The notes under the pieces: generated by a model
The model's database searches: none
Seen by the model: only the letters and a program-made list of their open reading frames with translations
What the model was told of the DNA's origin: nothing
Position numbers and translations under genes: made by a program
Source of the DNA: an uncultured Bacteroidales bacterium
GTDB lineage: Bacteria; Bacteroidota; Bacteroidia; Bacteroidales; Bacteroidaceae
Direction: 5' to 3'
DNA length: 17,755 bases
Assembly: GCA_945788445.1 (NCBI GenBank)
Contig: CALZMA010000002.1
Span: 1-17,755, forward strand
In this document: piece by piece, positions 1 through 10,183 of the stretch
Position numbering within the stretch: position 1 is the first letter of the stretch
How the letters are laid out: each line of letters opens with the position of its first letter

Positions 1-753
1 GGACTCGACGCGGTCCGCGATGTCATCTACTACATCGAGACCTACGACGTGACCACGGTCCGCGCCTCCACGCCCATGTACCTGCTGGCCCGCGTCATCA
101 AGTCGATGGGCATCAAGATGGTGCTTTCGGGCGAAGGGGCCGACGAAGTGTTCGGCGGCTATCTCTATTTCCACAAGGCACCCACGCCCGAGGCATTCCA
201 CGAAGAAACAGTGCGCAAGCTCTCCAAGCTGCATCTCTACGACTGCCTGCGGGCCAACAAGTCGCTTTCGGCCTGGGGCGTGGAGGGGCGCGTGCCTTTC
301 CTGGACAAGGAGTTCCTCGATGTGGCCATGCGGCTCAACCCTGCCGCCAAGATGTGCCCGGGCAACACCATCGAAAAGAAAATCGTGCGCGAAGCCTTCG
401 CCGACATGTTGCCCGAAAGCGTGGCCTGGCGACAGAAGGAGCAGTTCTCGGACGGTGTGGGCTATTCGTGGATCGATACGCTCAAGGCCATCACGGCCGA
501 GGCCGTCAGCGACGAACAGATGGCACACGCCGCAGAGCGGTTCCCCATCAACCCGCCGATGAACAAGGAAGAATACTATTACCGTACCATCTTTGAAGAA
601 TATTTCCCGAGCGACAGTGCGGCACAAAGTGTGCCGAGCGTGCCGAGTGTGGCCTGCTCAACGGCCGAAGCACTGGCTTGGGACGCCTCTTTCAAAAACA
701 CCAACGACCCGAGTGGACGCGCCGTGAAAGGCGTTCACAACGAGGCGTACTGA
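1..753 (+). CDS. asnB: Asparagine synthetase B (glutamine-hydrolysing), C-terminal 250 residues; 5' end outside window
   Basis: This is the synthetase half of AsnB, which makes asparagine from aspartate, ATP and glutamine-derived ammonia in the cytoplasm. The frame is open from base 1 and begins GLDAVRDVIYYIETYDVTT, so the N-terminal glutaminase domain lies upstream of the window. Diagnostic stretches are RASTPMYLLARVIKSMGIKM, VLSGEGADEVFGGYLYFHKA (nucleotide-binding region), WGVEGRVPFLDKEFLDVAMR and WRQKEQFSDGVGYSWIDTL. These match the E. coli AsnB type residue for residue over long runs as I remember that protein. The tail DPSGRAVKGVHNEAY is the usual family C terminus, so the 3' end is intact. 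A 9-base in-frame duplication at 631-651 gives VPSVPSV near the C terminus. An intrinsic terminator follows 28 bases after the stop, separating it from the next cluster. Identification is firm. Confidence 0.96.
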   Translation, partial: GLDAVRDVIYYIETYDVTTVRASTPMYLLARVIKSMGIKMVLSGEGADEVFGGYLYFHKAPTPEAFHEETVRKLSKLHLYDCLRANKSLSAWGVEGRVPFLDKEFLDVAMRLNPAAKMCPGNTIEKKIVREAFADMLPESVAWRQKEQFSDGVGYSWIDTLKAITAEAVSDEQMAHAAERFPINPPMNKEEYYYRTIFEEYFPSDSAAQSVPSVPSVACSTAEALAWDASFKNTNDPSGRAVKGVHNEAY

Positions 754-781
754 TCACTGGATATGTTATTTTGGTTTTTGG

Positions 782-819
782 CCGCACGAACGCGTGAGCG
801 CAAGTGCGGTTTCTTTTTT
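782..819 (+). terminator. Intrinsic terminator after asnB
   Basis: CCGCAC (782-787) pairs with GTGCGG (804-809). Inside, after a small internal loop, CGC (791-793) pairs with GCG (798-800) around a GTGA tetraloop. The run TTTCTTTTTT follows at 810-819. Stem, tight loop and T tract are all present and are placed just after the asnB stop codon. Confidence 0.85.
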
Positions 820-1036
820 GCCGTTGCTCCATTTCCCGGCTTTACAAAGCGGTTGCCAAGCCTTGGGGAAGCCTTGGGAATGTAATTTAAGAAAAAACTC
901 TTTCATGCGCTTGCATTTCTCGTTTTTGTTTTGCTCTTTTGCAGTGCCCGATTGTAAAGTTGAATAAACAGAAAACTTTGCTCGGGCTGCGCTTCACCTT
1001 ACTAATTGTTAGTATACAAGCATATTCGCCAAACCT

Positions 1037-2050
1037 ATGGACTCTCACTTTCCCGCGTGCTACGTTCAGTTGCCTCCCGAAACCGAACACCGCCGCGCTC
1101 CCTTCTACCTGGCGGCTGAGGAATACATTGCCCAAGTGCTGCCCGAGGACAACTACTTGTTTTCCTGGCAACTGAACCCCACAGTAGTCATGGGCCGCAA
1201 CCAGGTGGCCCACCAGGAGGTAAACCTCGACTTCTGCCGCGAAGAAGGCATCGATGTGGTGCGCCGCAAGAGCGGTGGCGGGGCCATCTTTGCCGACCGC
1301 CGCAACATCATGTGGAGCCTCGTCACGGGTGAAAGCGCCGTGGAGCCGCTGTTTGCCGACTATGCCGAGACCGTGGCTTCTGCCCTTTGCCAGCTTGGTG
1401 CCGATGTGGAAGTTTCGGGGCGCAACGACATTGTGCTCAAGGGAGGCGGCAAGATTTGCGGCAACGCCTTTTACCACCTGCCCAACCGCAACATCGTTCA
1501 CGGCACAATGCTCTACGACACCGACCCGCGCCGCATGGAACTGGCCCTGCACCCCGATGTATCCAAACTCCAGAGCAAGGGGGTGAAAAGCGTGCGAAGC
1601 CGCGTGGCGCTGCTGAAAGATTTTCTTCCCTTCGGTGTGGAAGAACTGCGCATACGCCTGCGCGACCTCCTCTGCAACCGCACCATCGAGCTGGACGGAG
1701 AAGCCGTGAAACGCATTGAGAAAATCGAGCAGGGCTATTACGCCCCCAACTACCTCTTCGGCCAGAGCGACCGCTCCGACCTCACGCGGGAAGCCCGCAT
1801 CGAAGGCTGCGGCTCGCTGGCCCTCCACTTCTGCCTGCGCGGCACCTTGGTCGAGGACGTGCGCCTCACGGGCGATTTCTTCGAAACGGGACAGGCTGCC
1901 GAAGCCTTTGCCCAAGCCTTCCGCGGCATTGCCTTCACCCCGCAGGAACTCCGCAAGGCCATCGAGAGCGCCCACCCCGAACGTTCCATCCGCAACCTCA
2001 CGGCCGAAGCGCTGCTCGCCTGCATCCTGGGCGAGGGAACGCACATCTAA
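1037..2050 (+). CDS. lplA: Lipoate-protein ligase A
   Basis: A 337-residue lipoate-protein ligase, the usual length for the two-domain LplA family. It activates lipoate with ATP and transfers it to the lysine of lipoyl domains; the obvious client here is GcvH, encoded two genes downstream. The N-terminal catalytic domain shows RRKSGGGAIFADRRNIMWSL (from R76; the RRxxGGG lipoyl-AMP binding motif) and GGGKICGNAFYHL, with K139 in the position of the catalytic lysine, then a lipoate-pocket HGTMLYDTD. The last ~90 residues, from FGQSDRSDLT, fit the small LplA C-terminal accessory domain. The start MDSHFPACYV is the only in-frame ATG before the conserved region; no good ribosome-binding site is visible. 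It begins the glycine-cleavage cluster, 48 bases before gcvT, and is probably co-transcribed with it. I could not place a convincing promoter upstream. Confidence 0.93.
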   Translation: MDSHFPACYVQLPPETEHRRAPFYLAAEEYIAQVLPEDNYLFSWQLNPTVVMGRNQVAHQEVNLDFCREEGIDVVRRKSGGGAIFADRRNIMWSLVTGESAVEPLFADYAETVASALCQLGADVEVSGRNDIVLKGGGKICGNAFYHLPNRNIVHGTMLYDTDPRRMELALHPDVSKLQSKGVKSVRSRVALLKDFLPFGVEELRIRLRDLLCNRTIELDGEAVKRIEKIEQGYYAPNYLFGQSDRSDLTREARIEGCGSLALHFCLRGTLVEDVRLTGDFFETGQAAEAFAQAFRGIAFTPQELRKAIESAHPERSIRNLTAEALLACILGEGTHI

Positions 2051-2098
2051 GAACTGTACCTGTTGACAAACCTTACACCTTCTAATCATATCTAATCC

Positions 2099-3190
2099 AT
2101 GTCTGAAAAAAGAACTTGTCTCTACGACCGCCATGTGGCCCTCGGCGCAAAGATGGTGCCTTTCGGCGGTTTCGAAATGCCTATTCAATACACCGACATC
2201 ACCTCCGAGCACCAGGCAGTGCGCGGTGCCTGCGGCGTGTTCGACGTGAGCCACATGGGCGAAGTGCTCGTGACCGGCCGCGAAGCCGAACGCTTCGTGC
2301 AGTACATCTTCACGAACGACATCAGCGGCGCTCCCGTAGGAAAAATCTTCTATGGCATGATGCTCCACCCCAACGGCGGCACCATCGACGACCTGCTCGT
2401 TTACAAGATGGGCGATGAGAAGTTCTTCCTCGTCATCAACGCCGCCAACATCGACAAAGACTACGCCTGGATTTCCAAGCAGGCCGAAGCCTTCGATGTC
2501 ACGACGGAAAACCAGAGCGACTACTACGGCCAGCTCGCCGTGCAGGGTCCCGAGGCAGAGAAAGTGACGGAAGAAGTGCTGGGCCTCGCCTGCCAAGAAC
2601 TGGCTTTCTATACCTTCAAGCTCATCGAGGTCGAGGGCGAAACGCTCATCGTGAGCCGCACGGGCTACACCGGTGAGGACGGCTTCGAAATCTACGGTTC
2701 CCACGCATACATCCAGGGCGCATGGGACAAGCTCATCGAAAGCGGACGCGCCAAGCCCTGCGGACTCGGTTGCCGCGACACGCTGCGCTTCGAAGTGGGC
2801 CTCCCGCTCTACGGCGACGAACTCACCGACGAAATCTCGCCCATCATGGCGGGCCTCGGCATGTTCGTGAAGCTCGACAAGCCCGAGTTCATCGGCAAGG
2901 AAGCCGTGGCCAAGCAGAAGGCCGAAGGCGTGGAGAAGAAAATCATCGGCATCGAACTCGAAGGCCGCGCCATTCCCCGCCACGGCTACGAAGTGGTCGT
3001 AGACGACCAGGTAGTGGGCGAAGTGACCACGGGCTACAGCTCCATCTCCACAGGCAAGAGCGTCTGCATGGCACTCGTCGATGCCGCCCATGCCAAGCTC
3101 GGCACACCCGTTCAGGTGCGCATCCACCGCAAGCTCCAGCCGGGCAAGGTGGTCAAGAAGCGTTTCTACGAGAAGCACTACAAGCAATAA
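2099..3190 (+). CDS. gcvT: Glycine cleavage system T protein (aminomethyltransferase)
   Basis: A 363-residue T protein, the normal bacterial length. It takes the aminomethyl group carried on lipoylated GcvH and, with tetrahydrofolate, forms 5,10-methylene-THF and releases ammonia. Visible family signatures are KMVPFGGFEMPIQYTDI near the N terminus, GVFDVSHMGEVLVTG, NGGTIDDLLVYKM (D97/D98 correspond to the folate-site aspartate), VQGPEAE, SRTGYTGEDGFEIYGS, and CRDTLRFEVGLPLYGDEL followed by ISPIMAGLGMFVKLDK. The protein is complete. The start at MSEKRTCLYD fits family alignments. The nine bases TCTAATCAT lie just upstream (2081-2089) and recur immediately before gcvH (3250-3258), perhaps a shared AT-rich leader replacing a Shine-Dalgarno. 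It lies between lplA and gcvH in one orientation. Confidence 0.97.
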   Translation: MSEKRTCLYDRHVALGAKMVPFGGFEMPIQYTDITSEHQAVRGACGVFDVSHMGEVLVTGREAERFVQYIFTNDISGAPVGKIFYGMMLHPNGGTIDDLLVYKMGDEKFFLVINAANIDKDYAWISKQAEAFDVTTENQSDYYGQLAVQGPEAEKVTEEVLGLACQELAFYTFKLIEVEGETLIVSRTGYTGEDGFEIYGSHAYIQGAWDKLIESGRAKPCGLGCRDTLRFEVGLPLYGDELTDEISPIMAGLGMFVKLDKPEFIGKEAVAKQKAEGVEKKIIGIELEGRAIPRHGYEVVVDDQVVGEVTTGYSSISTGKSVCMALVDAAHAKLGTPVQVRIHRKLQPGKVVKKRFYEKHYKQ

Positions 3191-3259
3191 AAGCGCCACA
3201 GGAAAAGCAAGCAATAGAACAAGCAATCACAACCTATACACTCAAAAAATCTAATCATC

Positions 3260-3637
3260 ATGGCAAAAGTAATTGAAGGTCTCTACTACAGCGAGAGCCA
3301 CGAATATGTAAAAGTTGAAGGCGAATTTGGCTACGTTGGCATCACGGACTATGCCCAGGAGCAGTTGGGCAACGTGGTCTATGTTGACATGCCCGAAGAA
3401 GGCGACGAAGTGGAAGCCGGAGCCGAATTTGGCGCAGTCGAGAGCGTCAAGGCAGCCAGCGACCTGCTCAGCCCCGTAAGCGGCGAAGTGGTTGAAGTGA
3501 ACACAGCCCTCGAAGACGAGCCCGAACTCATCAACCAGGACGCTTTCGCCAACTGGATTATCAAGGTGAAACTCTCCGACCCCTCTGAGCTCGAGTCCCT
3601 TATGGACGCTGCTGCCTACAGAGAAGCTACGAAGTAA
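3260..3637 (+). CDS. gcvH: Glycine cleavage system H protein (lipoyl carrier)
   Basis: A 125-residue H protein, the usual size. It carries the lipoyl arm that shuttles the aminomethyl group between the P, T and L proteins. The lipoyl-attachment motif AVESVKAASDL is intact, with K64 as the modified lysine. Flanking conserved segments are ESHEYVKVEGEFGYVGITDY, QLGNVVYVDMPEEGDEV and LLSPVSGEVVEVN. Residues such as NQDAFANWIIKVK near the end match the family C-terminal helix and strand. It starts 69 bases after gcvT; the sequence immediately 5' of the ATG is A/T-rich (AAAAAATCTAATCATC). LplA, encoded upstream, is the likely modifying enzyme. A 174-base gap with a long inverted repeat separates it from gcvPA. 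Confidence 0.97.
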   Translation: MAKVIEGLYYSESHEYVKVEGEFGYVGITDYAQEQLGNVVYVDMPEEGDEVEAGAEFGAVESVKAASDLLSPVSGEVVEVNTALEDEPELINQDAFANWIIKVKLSDPSELESLMDAAAYREATK

Positions 3638-3671
3638 TCGTGCGCACAGCGAACAGTTGCGTATAGGCCAC

Positions 3672-3765
3672 AAGGTGAAGGGTTATGAGGTTATAAAGTC
3701 ACCTCTTGAAGAACATGCTTTAGGCCGTAATTTTATAACCTTGTAACCCAACGCCTTATCACCTT
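3672..3765 (+). repeat. Imperfect inverted repeat in the gcvH-gcvPA gap
   Basis: The left inner arm 3680-3697 (GGGTTATGAGGTTATAAA) pairs with 3732-3749 (TTTATAACCTTGTAACCC), 16 of 18 positions. An outer arm AAGGTGA (3672-3678) pairs with TCACCTT (3759-3765) after an asymmetric 9-base insert on the right side. The apical loop is about 34 bases. No T tract follows, so a processing or stability element, or a dispersed intergenic repeat, is more likely than a full terminator. Confidence 0.7.
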
Positions 3766-3811
3766 ACCAAGCAGCTTACTGAGCGCAAAGCCCGCCAATC
3801 CCTCCCTCAAC

Positions 3812-5140
3812 ATGAAATACTTTCCCCACACCGCCGAAGACATACAGCAAATGTTGGACGTGGTCGGCGTGAAGAGCCTCGACGAACTCTACGCAGAAGT
3901 GCCCGAGGAACTCAAGCTCCACCGCGAACTCCATTTGCCCGAAGGAAAATCGGAAATAGAAGTGCGCCAGATTATTGGCGAACTTGCCGAACAAAACAAG
4001 CGTCTCGTGCCGTTCGCAGGTGCCGGAGCCTACGACCACTACACGCCCTCCGTAATCCCCTACCTTGCTGCCCGCAGCGAGTTCTCCACCTCCTACACCC
4101 CCTACCAGGCCGAAATCTCCCAAGGCACGCTGCAATACATCTTTGAGTACCAGACCATGATGGCCGACCTCACGGGCATGGACCTCTCCAACGCCTCCAT
4201 GTACGACGGGGCCACCGCCACCGCCGAGGCCATGATGATGTGCGTAGCCGCAGCCAAGAAGCGCAACCGCGTGCTCGTTTCTGCCACCTTCAACCCCGCC
4301 GTGCTGGCCGTGGTGCGCACCTACGCCCACTTCCACGGTGTGGACCTCGTTGAAGTGCCCGCCAAGGACGGACAGACCGACCGCGCCGCCCTCTCCGCCC
4401 TCCTCGCCGAAGACAACGTAGCCGGCGTGCTCGTTTGCCAGCCCAACTACTTCGGCATCGTGGAGGACTTCACCGGCCTGGCCGACGAGTGCCATGCCCA
4501 CAAAGCCCTCCTCGCCATCAACTCCGTGGCCTCCACCCTCGGCGTACTCCGCACCCCCGGCGAATGGGGTGCCGACATCGCGATGGGCGATGCGCAGAGC
4601 CTCGGCCTGCCGCTCTCCTACGGCGGCCCCTACATCGGTTACCTCTGCGTGAAGAACGCCCTGGTGCGCAAGATGCCCGGCCGCCTCGTGGGCGAAACGG
4701 TCGATGCCGACGGCAAGCGCGCCTTCGTGCTCACCATGCAGGCCCGCGAACAGCACATCCGCCGCGAGAAAGCTACCTCCAACATCTGTACCGCACAGGG
4801 CATCATGTGCCTCTACGTGGCCATCTACCTCTCGCTCATGGGTCCCGAAGGACTGCGCGAAGTGAACGACAATTCCTACGCCGCCGCCCACCTGCTCCAC
4901 CGCCTGCTCACCGAGAGCGGAAAGTTTGAAGAAGCATTCCCCGGCCAGCCCTTCCTCAACGAGTTCACCCTCCGCTACAAGGGCACCGACGGCGTGGATG
5001 CCCTCCGCAAGCGCCTGGCCGAAGCCGGCTTCCTTGCCGGCGTGAAGGCAGAAGGTATGGACGACTGCCTCATTCTTGCTGCCACCGAACAGCGTACGGA
5101 AAAAGAAATTGCCCAATTTGCCAAAATCGCCTGCTCATGA
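3812..5140 (+). CDS. gcvPA: Glycine dehydrogenase (decarboxylating) subunit 1
   Basis: A 442-residue N-terminal-half subunit of the split P protein; the family usually runs about 440-450 residues. With GcvPB it decarboxylates glycine and loads the aminomethyl group onto GcvH. Conserved features are MKYFPHTAEDIQQMLDVVGV at the start, VPFAGAGAYDHYTPSVIPYL, FSTSYTPYQAEISQGTLQYI, the MYDGATATAEAMMM stretch, LVCQPNYFGIVED, LPLSYGGPYIGYL and REKATSNICTAQGIMCLYV. The pyridoxal-phosphate lysine is not expected here; it is on GcvPB. The start is 4 bases inside a C-rich, poorly SD-like leader, chosen because the family begins with this sequence. Its stop overlaps the gcvPB start (ATGA at 5137-5140), implying translational coupling and equal production of the two subunits. 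Confidence 0.96.
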   Translation: MKYFPHTAEDIQQMLDVVGVKSLDELYAEVPEELKLHRELHLPEGKSEIEVRQIIGELAEQNKRLVPFAGAGAYDHYTPSVIPYLAARSEFSTSYTPYQAEISQGTLQYIFEYQTMMADLTGMDLSNASMYDGATATAEAMMMCVAAAKKRNRVLVSATFNPAVLAVVRTYAHFHGVDLVEVPAKDGQTDRAALSALLAEDNVAGVLVCQPNYFGIVEDFTGLADECHAHKALLAINSVASTLGVLRTPGEWGADIAMGDAQSLGLPLSYGGPYIGYLCVKNALVRKMPGRLVGETVDADGKRAFVLTMQAREQHIRREKATSNICTAQGIMCLYVAIYLSLMGPEGLREVNDNSYAAAHLLHRLLTESGKFEEAFPGQPFLNEFTLRYKGTDGVDALRKRLAEAGFLAGVKAEGMDDCLILAATEQRTEKEIAQFAKIACS

Positions 5141-6615
5141 ACCGCACAGTCTATTCCCCCCTCATATTCGAACTTTCCAAAGCGGGCCGGAAGGGCTATT
5201 CGCTTCCCGCCAGTCCCTGTGCTGAGTACAAGGCTTCGCAGTTGCCCGCCCATCTCCTCCGCAGCCAAGCCCCGAGCCGTCTGCCCGAAGCCGACGAACT
5301 CACCGTAGTGCGCCACTACACCAACATGTCGGGCAACAACTTCGGCGTAGACACCGGCTTCTACCCCCTCGGCAGCTGCACCATGAAGTACAATCCGAAA
5401 ATCAACGAAGAGCTGGCCGCCCTCCCCGGCTTCACGGCTGTCCATCCCGCACAGGATGCCGCCTACGCCCAGGGCGCACTCAAGCTCTACGACGAAGTGC
5501 AGCGCACCTTGGCCGAAGTGGCCGGCCTGAGCCGTTTCACGCTCAACCCCTACGCCGGTGCCCACGGAGAGCTCACGGGCCTCATGGTCATCCGCACCTA
5601 CCACCTCCAGCGCGGCGACACGAAGCGCACGAAAATCATTGTCCCCGACTCCGCCCACGGCACCAACCCCGCCTCGGCAGCCGTCTGCGGCCTGAAGATT
5701 GTCGAAGTGAAGAGCACCCCCGACGGCACCGTCGATGTGGAAGACCTCAAGCCGCTCCTCGGCGACGACATCGCGGGCATGATGATGACGAACCCCAACA
5801 CGCTGGGCATCTTCGAGCGCCAAATTCCCGAGATTGCCCGCCTCGTCCACGAGTGCGGCGGCCTTATGTACTACGACGGAGCCAACCTCAACCCCATGCT
5901 GGGTGTCTGCCGCCCCGGCGACATGGGCTTCGACGTGATGCACATCAACCTCCACAAGACCTTCTCCACGCCCCACGGCGGCGGCGGTCCGGGCAGCGGT
6001 CCCGTAGGTGTGCGCGAAGGGCTCGAAGACTATCTGCCCAATCCGCAGGTATGCTTCAACGAGGAAACGAAGCAGTACGAACTCCGCCACAACCCCAAGG
6101 CCCTCGGTTCCGTTTCGCCCCACCTCGGCAACTACGGCATCCTGGTGCGAGCCTACGCCTACCTCCTCACCCTCGGCAAGGACGGCATCCCCATGGCCGG
6201 CAAGCTCAGCGTGCTCAACGCCAATTACATCAAAGAGTGCCTGAAGGACTACTACGAGCTCCCCATCGACGGTCTCTGCAAGCACGAGTTTGTCTTCGAC
6301 GGCCTCAAGGCCAAATACGGCGGCGCCCACTCCGATGCTTCCCACATCACCACGCTCCAGGTGGCCAAGCGCCTCCTCGACTACGGTTTCCACGCGCCCA
6401 CCATCTACTTCCCGCTCCTTTTCCACGAGAGCATGATGATTGAGCCCACCGAAACCGAAAGCAAGGAAACGCTCGACGCCTTCATCGAAGTGATGAAGAA
6501 GATTGCCCAAGAAGCCCTGGAGCAGCCCGAACTCCTCCAGAACGCGCCCCACAGCACCCCCGTGCGGCGTCTCGACGACGTCAAGGCGGTGAAAGACGCC
6601 AAGTTCTCGTTCTAA
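5137..6615 (+). CDS. gcvPB: Glycine dehydrogenase (decarboxylating) subunit 2, PLP-binding
   Basis: A 492-residue C-terminal-half subunit of the split P protein, within the usual range. It holds the pyridoxal phosphate that forms the Schiff base with glycine. The cofactor motif HINLHKTFSTPHGGGGPGSG is intact, with K274 as the PLP lysine. Other family landmarks are HYTNMSGNNFGVDTGFYPLG followed by SCTMKYNPKINEELA, LNPYAGAHGELTGLMVIRTY, VPDSAHGTNPASAAVCG, MMMTNPNTLGIFE, YYDGANLNPMLGV and YFPLLFHESMMIEPTETESK. The ATG lies in the ATGA overlap with gcvPA, and the sequence right after it (MNRTVYSPLIFELSKAGRKG) is the normal subunit start. Complete, with no missing key residue seen. A hairpin-forming repeat follows before lpdA. 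Confidence 0.97.
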   Translation: MNRTVYSPLIFELSKAGRKGYSLPASPCAEYKASQLPAHLLRSQAPSRLPEADELTVVRHYTNMSGNNFGVDTGFYPLGSCTMKYNPKINEELAALPGFTAVHPAQDAAYAQGALKLYDEVQRTLAEVAGLSRFTLNPYAGAHGELTGLMVIRTYHLQRGDTKRTKIIVPDSAHGTNPASAAVCGLKIVEVKSTPDGTVDVEDLKPLLGDDIAGMMMTNPNTLGIFERQIPEIARLVHECGGLMYYDGANLNPMLGVCRPGDMGFDVMHINLHKTFSTPHGGGGPGSGPVGVREGLEDYLPNPQVCFNEETKQYELRHNPKALGSVSPHLGNYGILVRAYAYLLTLGKDGIPMAGKLSVLNANYIKECLKDYYELPIDGLCKHEFVFDGLKAKYGGAHSDASHITTLQVAKRLLDYGFHAPTIYFPLLFHESMMIEPTETESKETLDAFIEVMKKIAQEALEQPELLQNAPHSTPVRRLDDVKAVKDAKFSF

Positions 6616-6652
6616 CCACTTCGCGCGTTCCAGACAGCGACTAATCCAACAG

Positions 6653-6710
6653 TGCAAGGCGAGCGCAAACGAAAGCATGCTTTTGGTTTGCCCCGCCTTG
6701 CATTTCTTTA
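6653..6710 (+). terminator. Strong hairpin with T-rich tail between gcvPB and lpdA (terminator-like or intergenic repeat)
   Basis: TGCAAGGCG (6653-6661) pairs with CGCCTTGCA (6694-6702). Inside it GCAAAC (6665-6670) pairs with GTTTGC (6686-6691), and the apex holds the self-complementary AAAGCATGCTTT (6672-6683). TTTCTTTA follows. The form fits an intrinsic terminator or attenuator. The wording (TGCAAGGCGAGCGCAAAC) also recalls a motif I believe recurs between Bacteroidales genes, so it may be a repeat family. It could lower lpdA expression relative to gcvTHP, or lpdA may have its own promoter. Confidence 0.6.
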
Positions 6711-6734
6711 ACCCCCCAAACCAATCTCCTCCCC

Positions 6735-8093
6735 ATGTCCTCTCTCCTCATCATAGGCGCAGGTCCCGGCGGCTACGAATGCGCCGTGAAGGCCGCCAAG
6801 GCCGGACTCGAAGTCCACGTGGTCGACAGCGCCAGCCACCTCGGCGGCACCTGCCTCTCCGAAGGCTGCATCCCCACCAAGTGCCTCTGCCACACCGCCG
6901 AACTCCTCTCCTCCCTCCATGCCGCCCCCTCCAACGGCATCCACGCCCCGCTCGAACGCTTCGACCTCAGTGCCGCCATCGACCGCAAGGACCAGGTTGT
7001 GTCCACGCTGCGCAGCGGCATCCAGGCCCTGCTCAAGACCCCGGGCATCACCTTCCACGAAGGCCGTGCGCAGTTCGTCCCCGGCGATGCCCACACCGTA
7101 GTGGTAGGCGATGAAAAGATTACGGCCGACCACGTCCTCATCGCCACGGGCTCCGTGCCCCGCAGCCTGCCCATCCCGGGCAACGACACCCCGGGCGTAC
7201 TCACCTCCACCGAGATGCTCCAGCTGCGCGAAGTTCCCGCCCGCCTCTGCGTCATTGGCGGCGGCGTCATCGGCCTCGAGTTTGCCGCCATCTTCAACAC
7301 CTTCGGGTCGAAAGTCACCGTCATCGAGTACTGCAAGGAAATCCTGCCGCCCTTCGACAGCGACGTGGCCAAGCGCCTGCGCACCACCCTCAAGAAGCAG
7401 GGCATCGAGTTCGTCACGGGAGCCCCCGTCACGGCCATCCATGCCGACGATACCCAGGGCGGCGAGCTCCATGTGAGCTACGAGCACCGCGGTGCCGTCC
7501 ACGATGCCGTGGCCGATGTCGTGCTGATGGCCGTGGGCCGTGCCGCCAACGTCGATAGCCTGAACCTGGCCGAAGCCGGCATCGAGTTCACGCCGCGCGG
7601 CATCGTGGTAGACGAAAACTTCCAGACCAACGTGCCCGGCGTCTATGCCGTGGGCGACATCAACGGCCGCTTGCAGCTGGCCCACGCCGCCACCTTCCAG
7701 AGCTACCACGCGCTCAACCACATACTGGGCAAACCGGCCGAAACCGACCTCAACCTCGTGCCCGCCGCCGTCTTCACCCACCCCGAAGTGGCCATGGTCG
7801 GACTCACCGAGGCGCAGGCCAAGGAGCAATGCGAGGGCATCACCGTGCGCAAGGGCTTCTACCGGGCCAATGGCCGTGCCCTCTCCATGGACGCGGGTGC
7901 CGACGGATACCTCAAGGTCATCCTCTCGCCCGAAGAGAAAGTGCTCGGTGCCCACATCCTCGGAGCCCACGCTTCGGAACTCATCCACGAGGTGGCACTG
8001 CTGATGAGCACGGGCCAGCCCCTCTCCACCCTGCTCCACACCGTCCACGCCCACCCCTCTCTCTCGGAAATTCTCCTGCAGTTGGGCGAATAA
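6735..8093 (+). CDS. lpdA: Dihydrolipoyl dehydrogenase (L protein)
   Basis: A 452-residue FAD-dependent dihydrolipoamide dehydrogenase, slightly short but normal for the family (about 450-475). It reoxidises the dihydrolipoyl arm of GcvH with NAD+. The FAD-binding dinucleotide fold is IIGAGPGGYECAVKAAKAG at residues 6-24. The redox disulphide is C40/C45 in GGTCLSEGCIPTK. The NAD-binding fold is VIGGGVIGLEFAAIFNTFGS, and the second FAD contact is GVYAVGDINGRLQLAHAA. The C-terminal dimer-interface base is H440 with E445 in HAHPSLSEIL. The start is the first ATG before the GxGxxG motif. It closes the glycine-cleavage module; since 2-oxoacid dehydrogenases use the same enzyme, it may serve those too. 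A hairpin upstream (6653-6702) may tune its expression separately. Confidence 0.95.
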   Translation: MSSLLIIGAGPGGYECAVKAAKAGLEVHVVDSASHLGGTCLSEGCIPTKCLCHTAELLSSLHAAPSNGIHAPLERFDLSAAIDRKDQVVSTLRSGIQALLKTPGITFHEGRAQFVPGDAHTVVVGDEKITADHVLIATGSVPRSLPIPGNDTPGVLTSTEMLQLREVPARLCVIGGGVIGLEFAAIFNTFGSKVTVIEYCKEILPPFDSDVAKRLRTTLKKQGIEFVTGAPVTAIHADDTQGGELHVSYEHRGAVHDAVADVVLMAVGRAANVDSLNLAEAGIEFTPRGIVVDENFQTNVPGVYAVGDINGRLQLAHAATFQSYHALNHILGKPAETDLNLVPAAVFTHPEVAMVGLTEAQAKEQCEGITVRKGFYRANGRALSMDAGADGYLKVILSPEEKVLGAHILGAHASELIHEVALLMSTGQPLSTLLHTVHAHPSLSEILLQLGE

Positions 8094-10160
<2,067 letters not shown>

Positions 10161-10183
10161 CACTTGCGCGTAAAAATCATTAG

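Noticed and set aside
754..1036. A glycine riboswitch or other known riboswitch ahead of the glycine-cleavage cluster
   Set aside because: I see the asnB terminator, a near-tandem 11-base repeat (858-878) and AT-rich sequence, but no glycine-aptamer core. A possible promoter CTCTTTTG at 934-941 differs at two positions from TAnnTTTG, so it was not listed.
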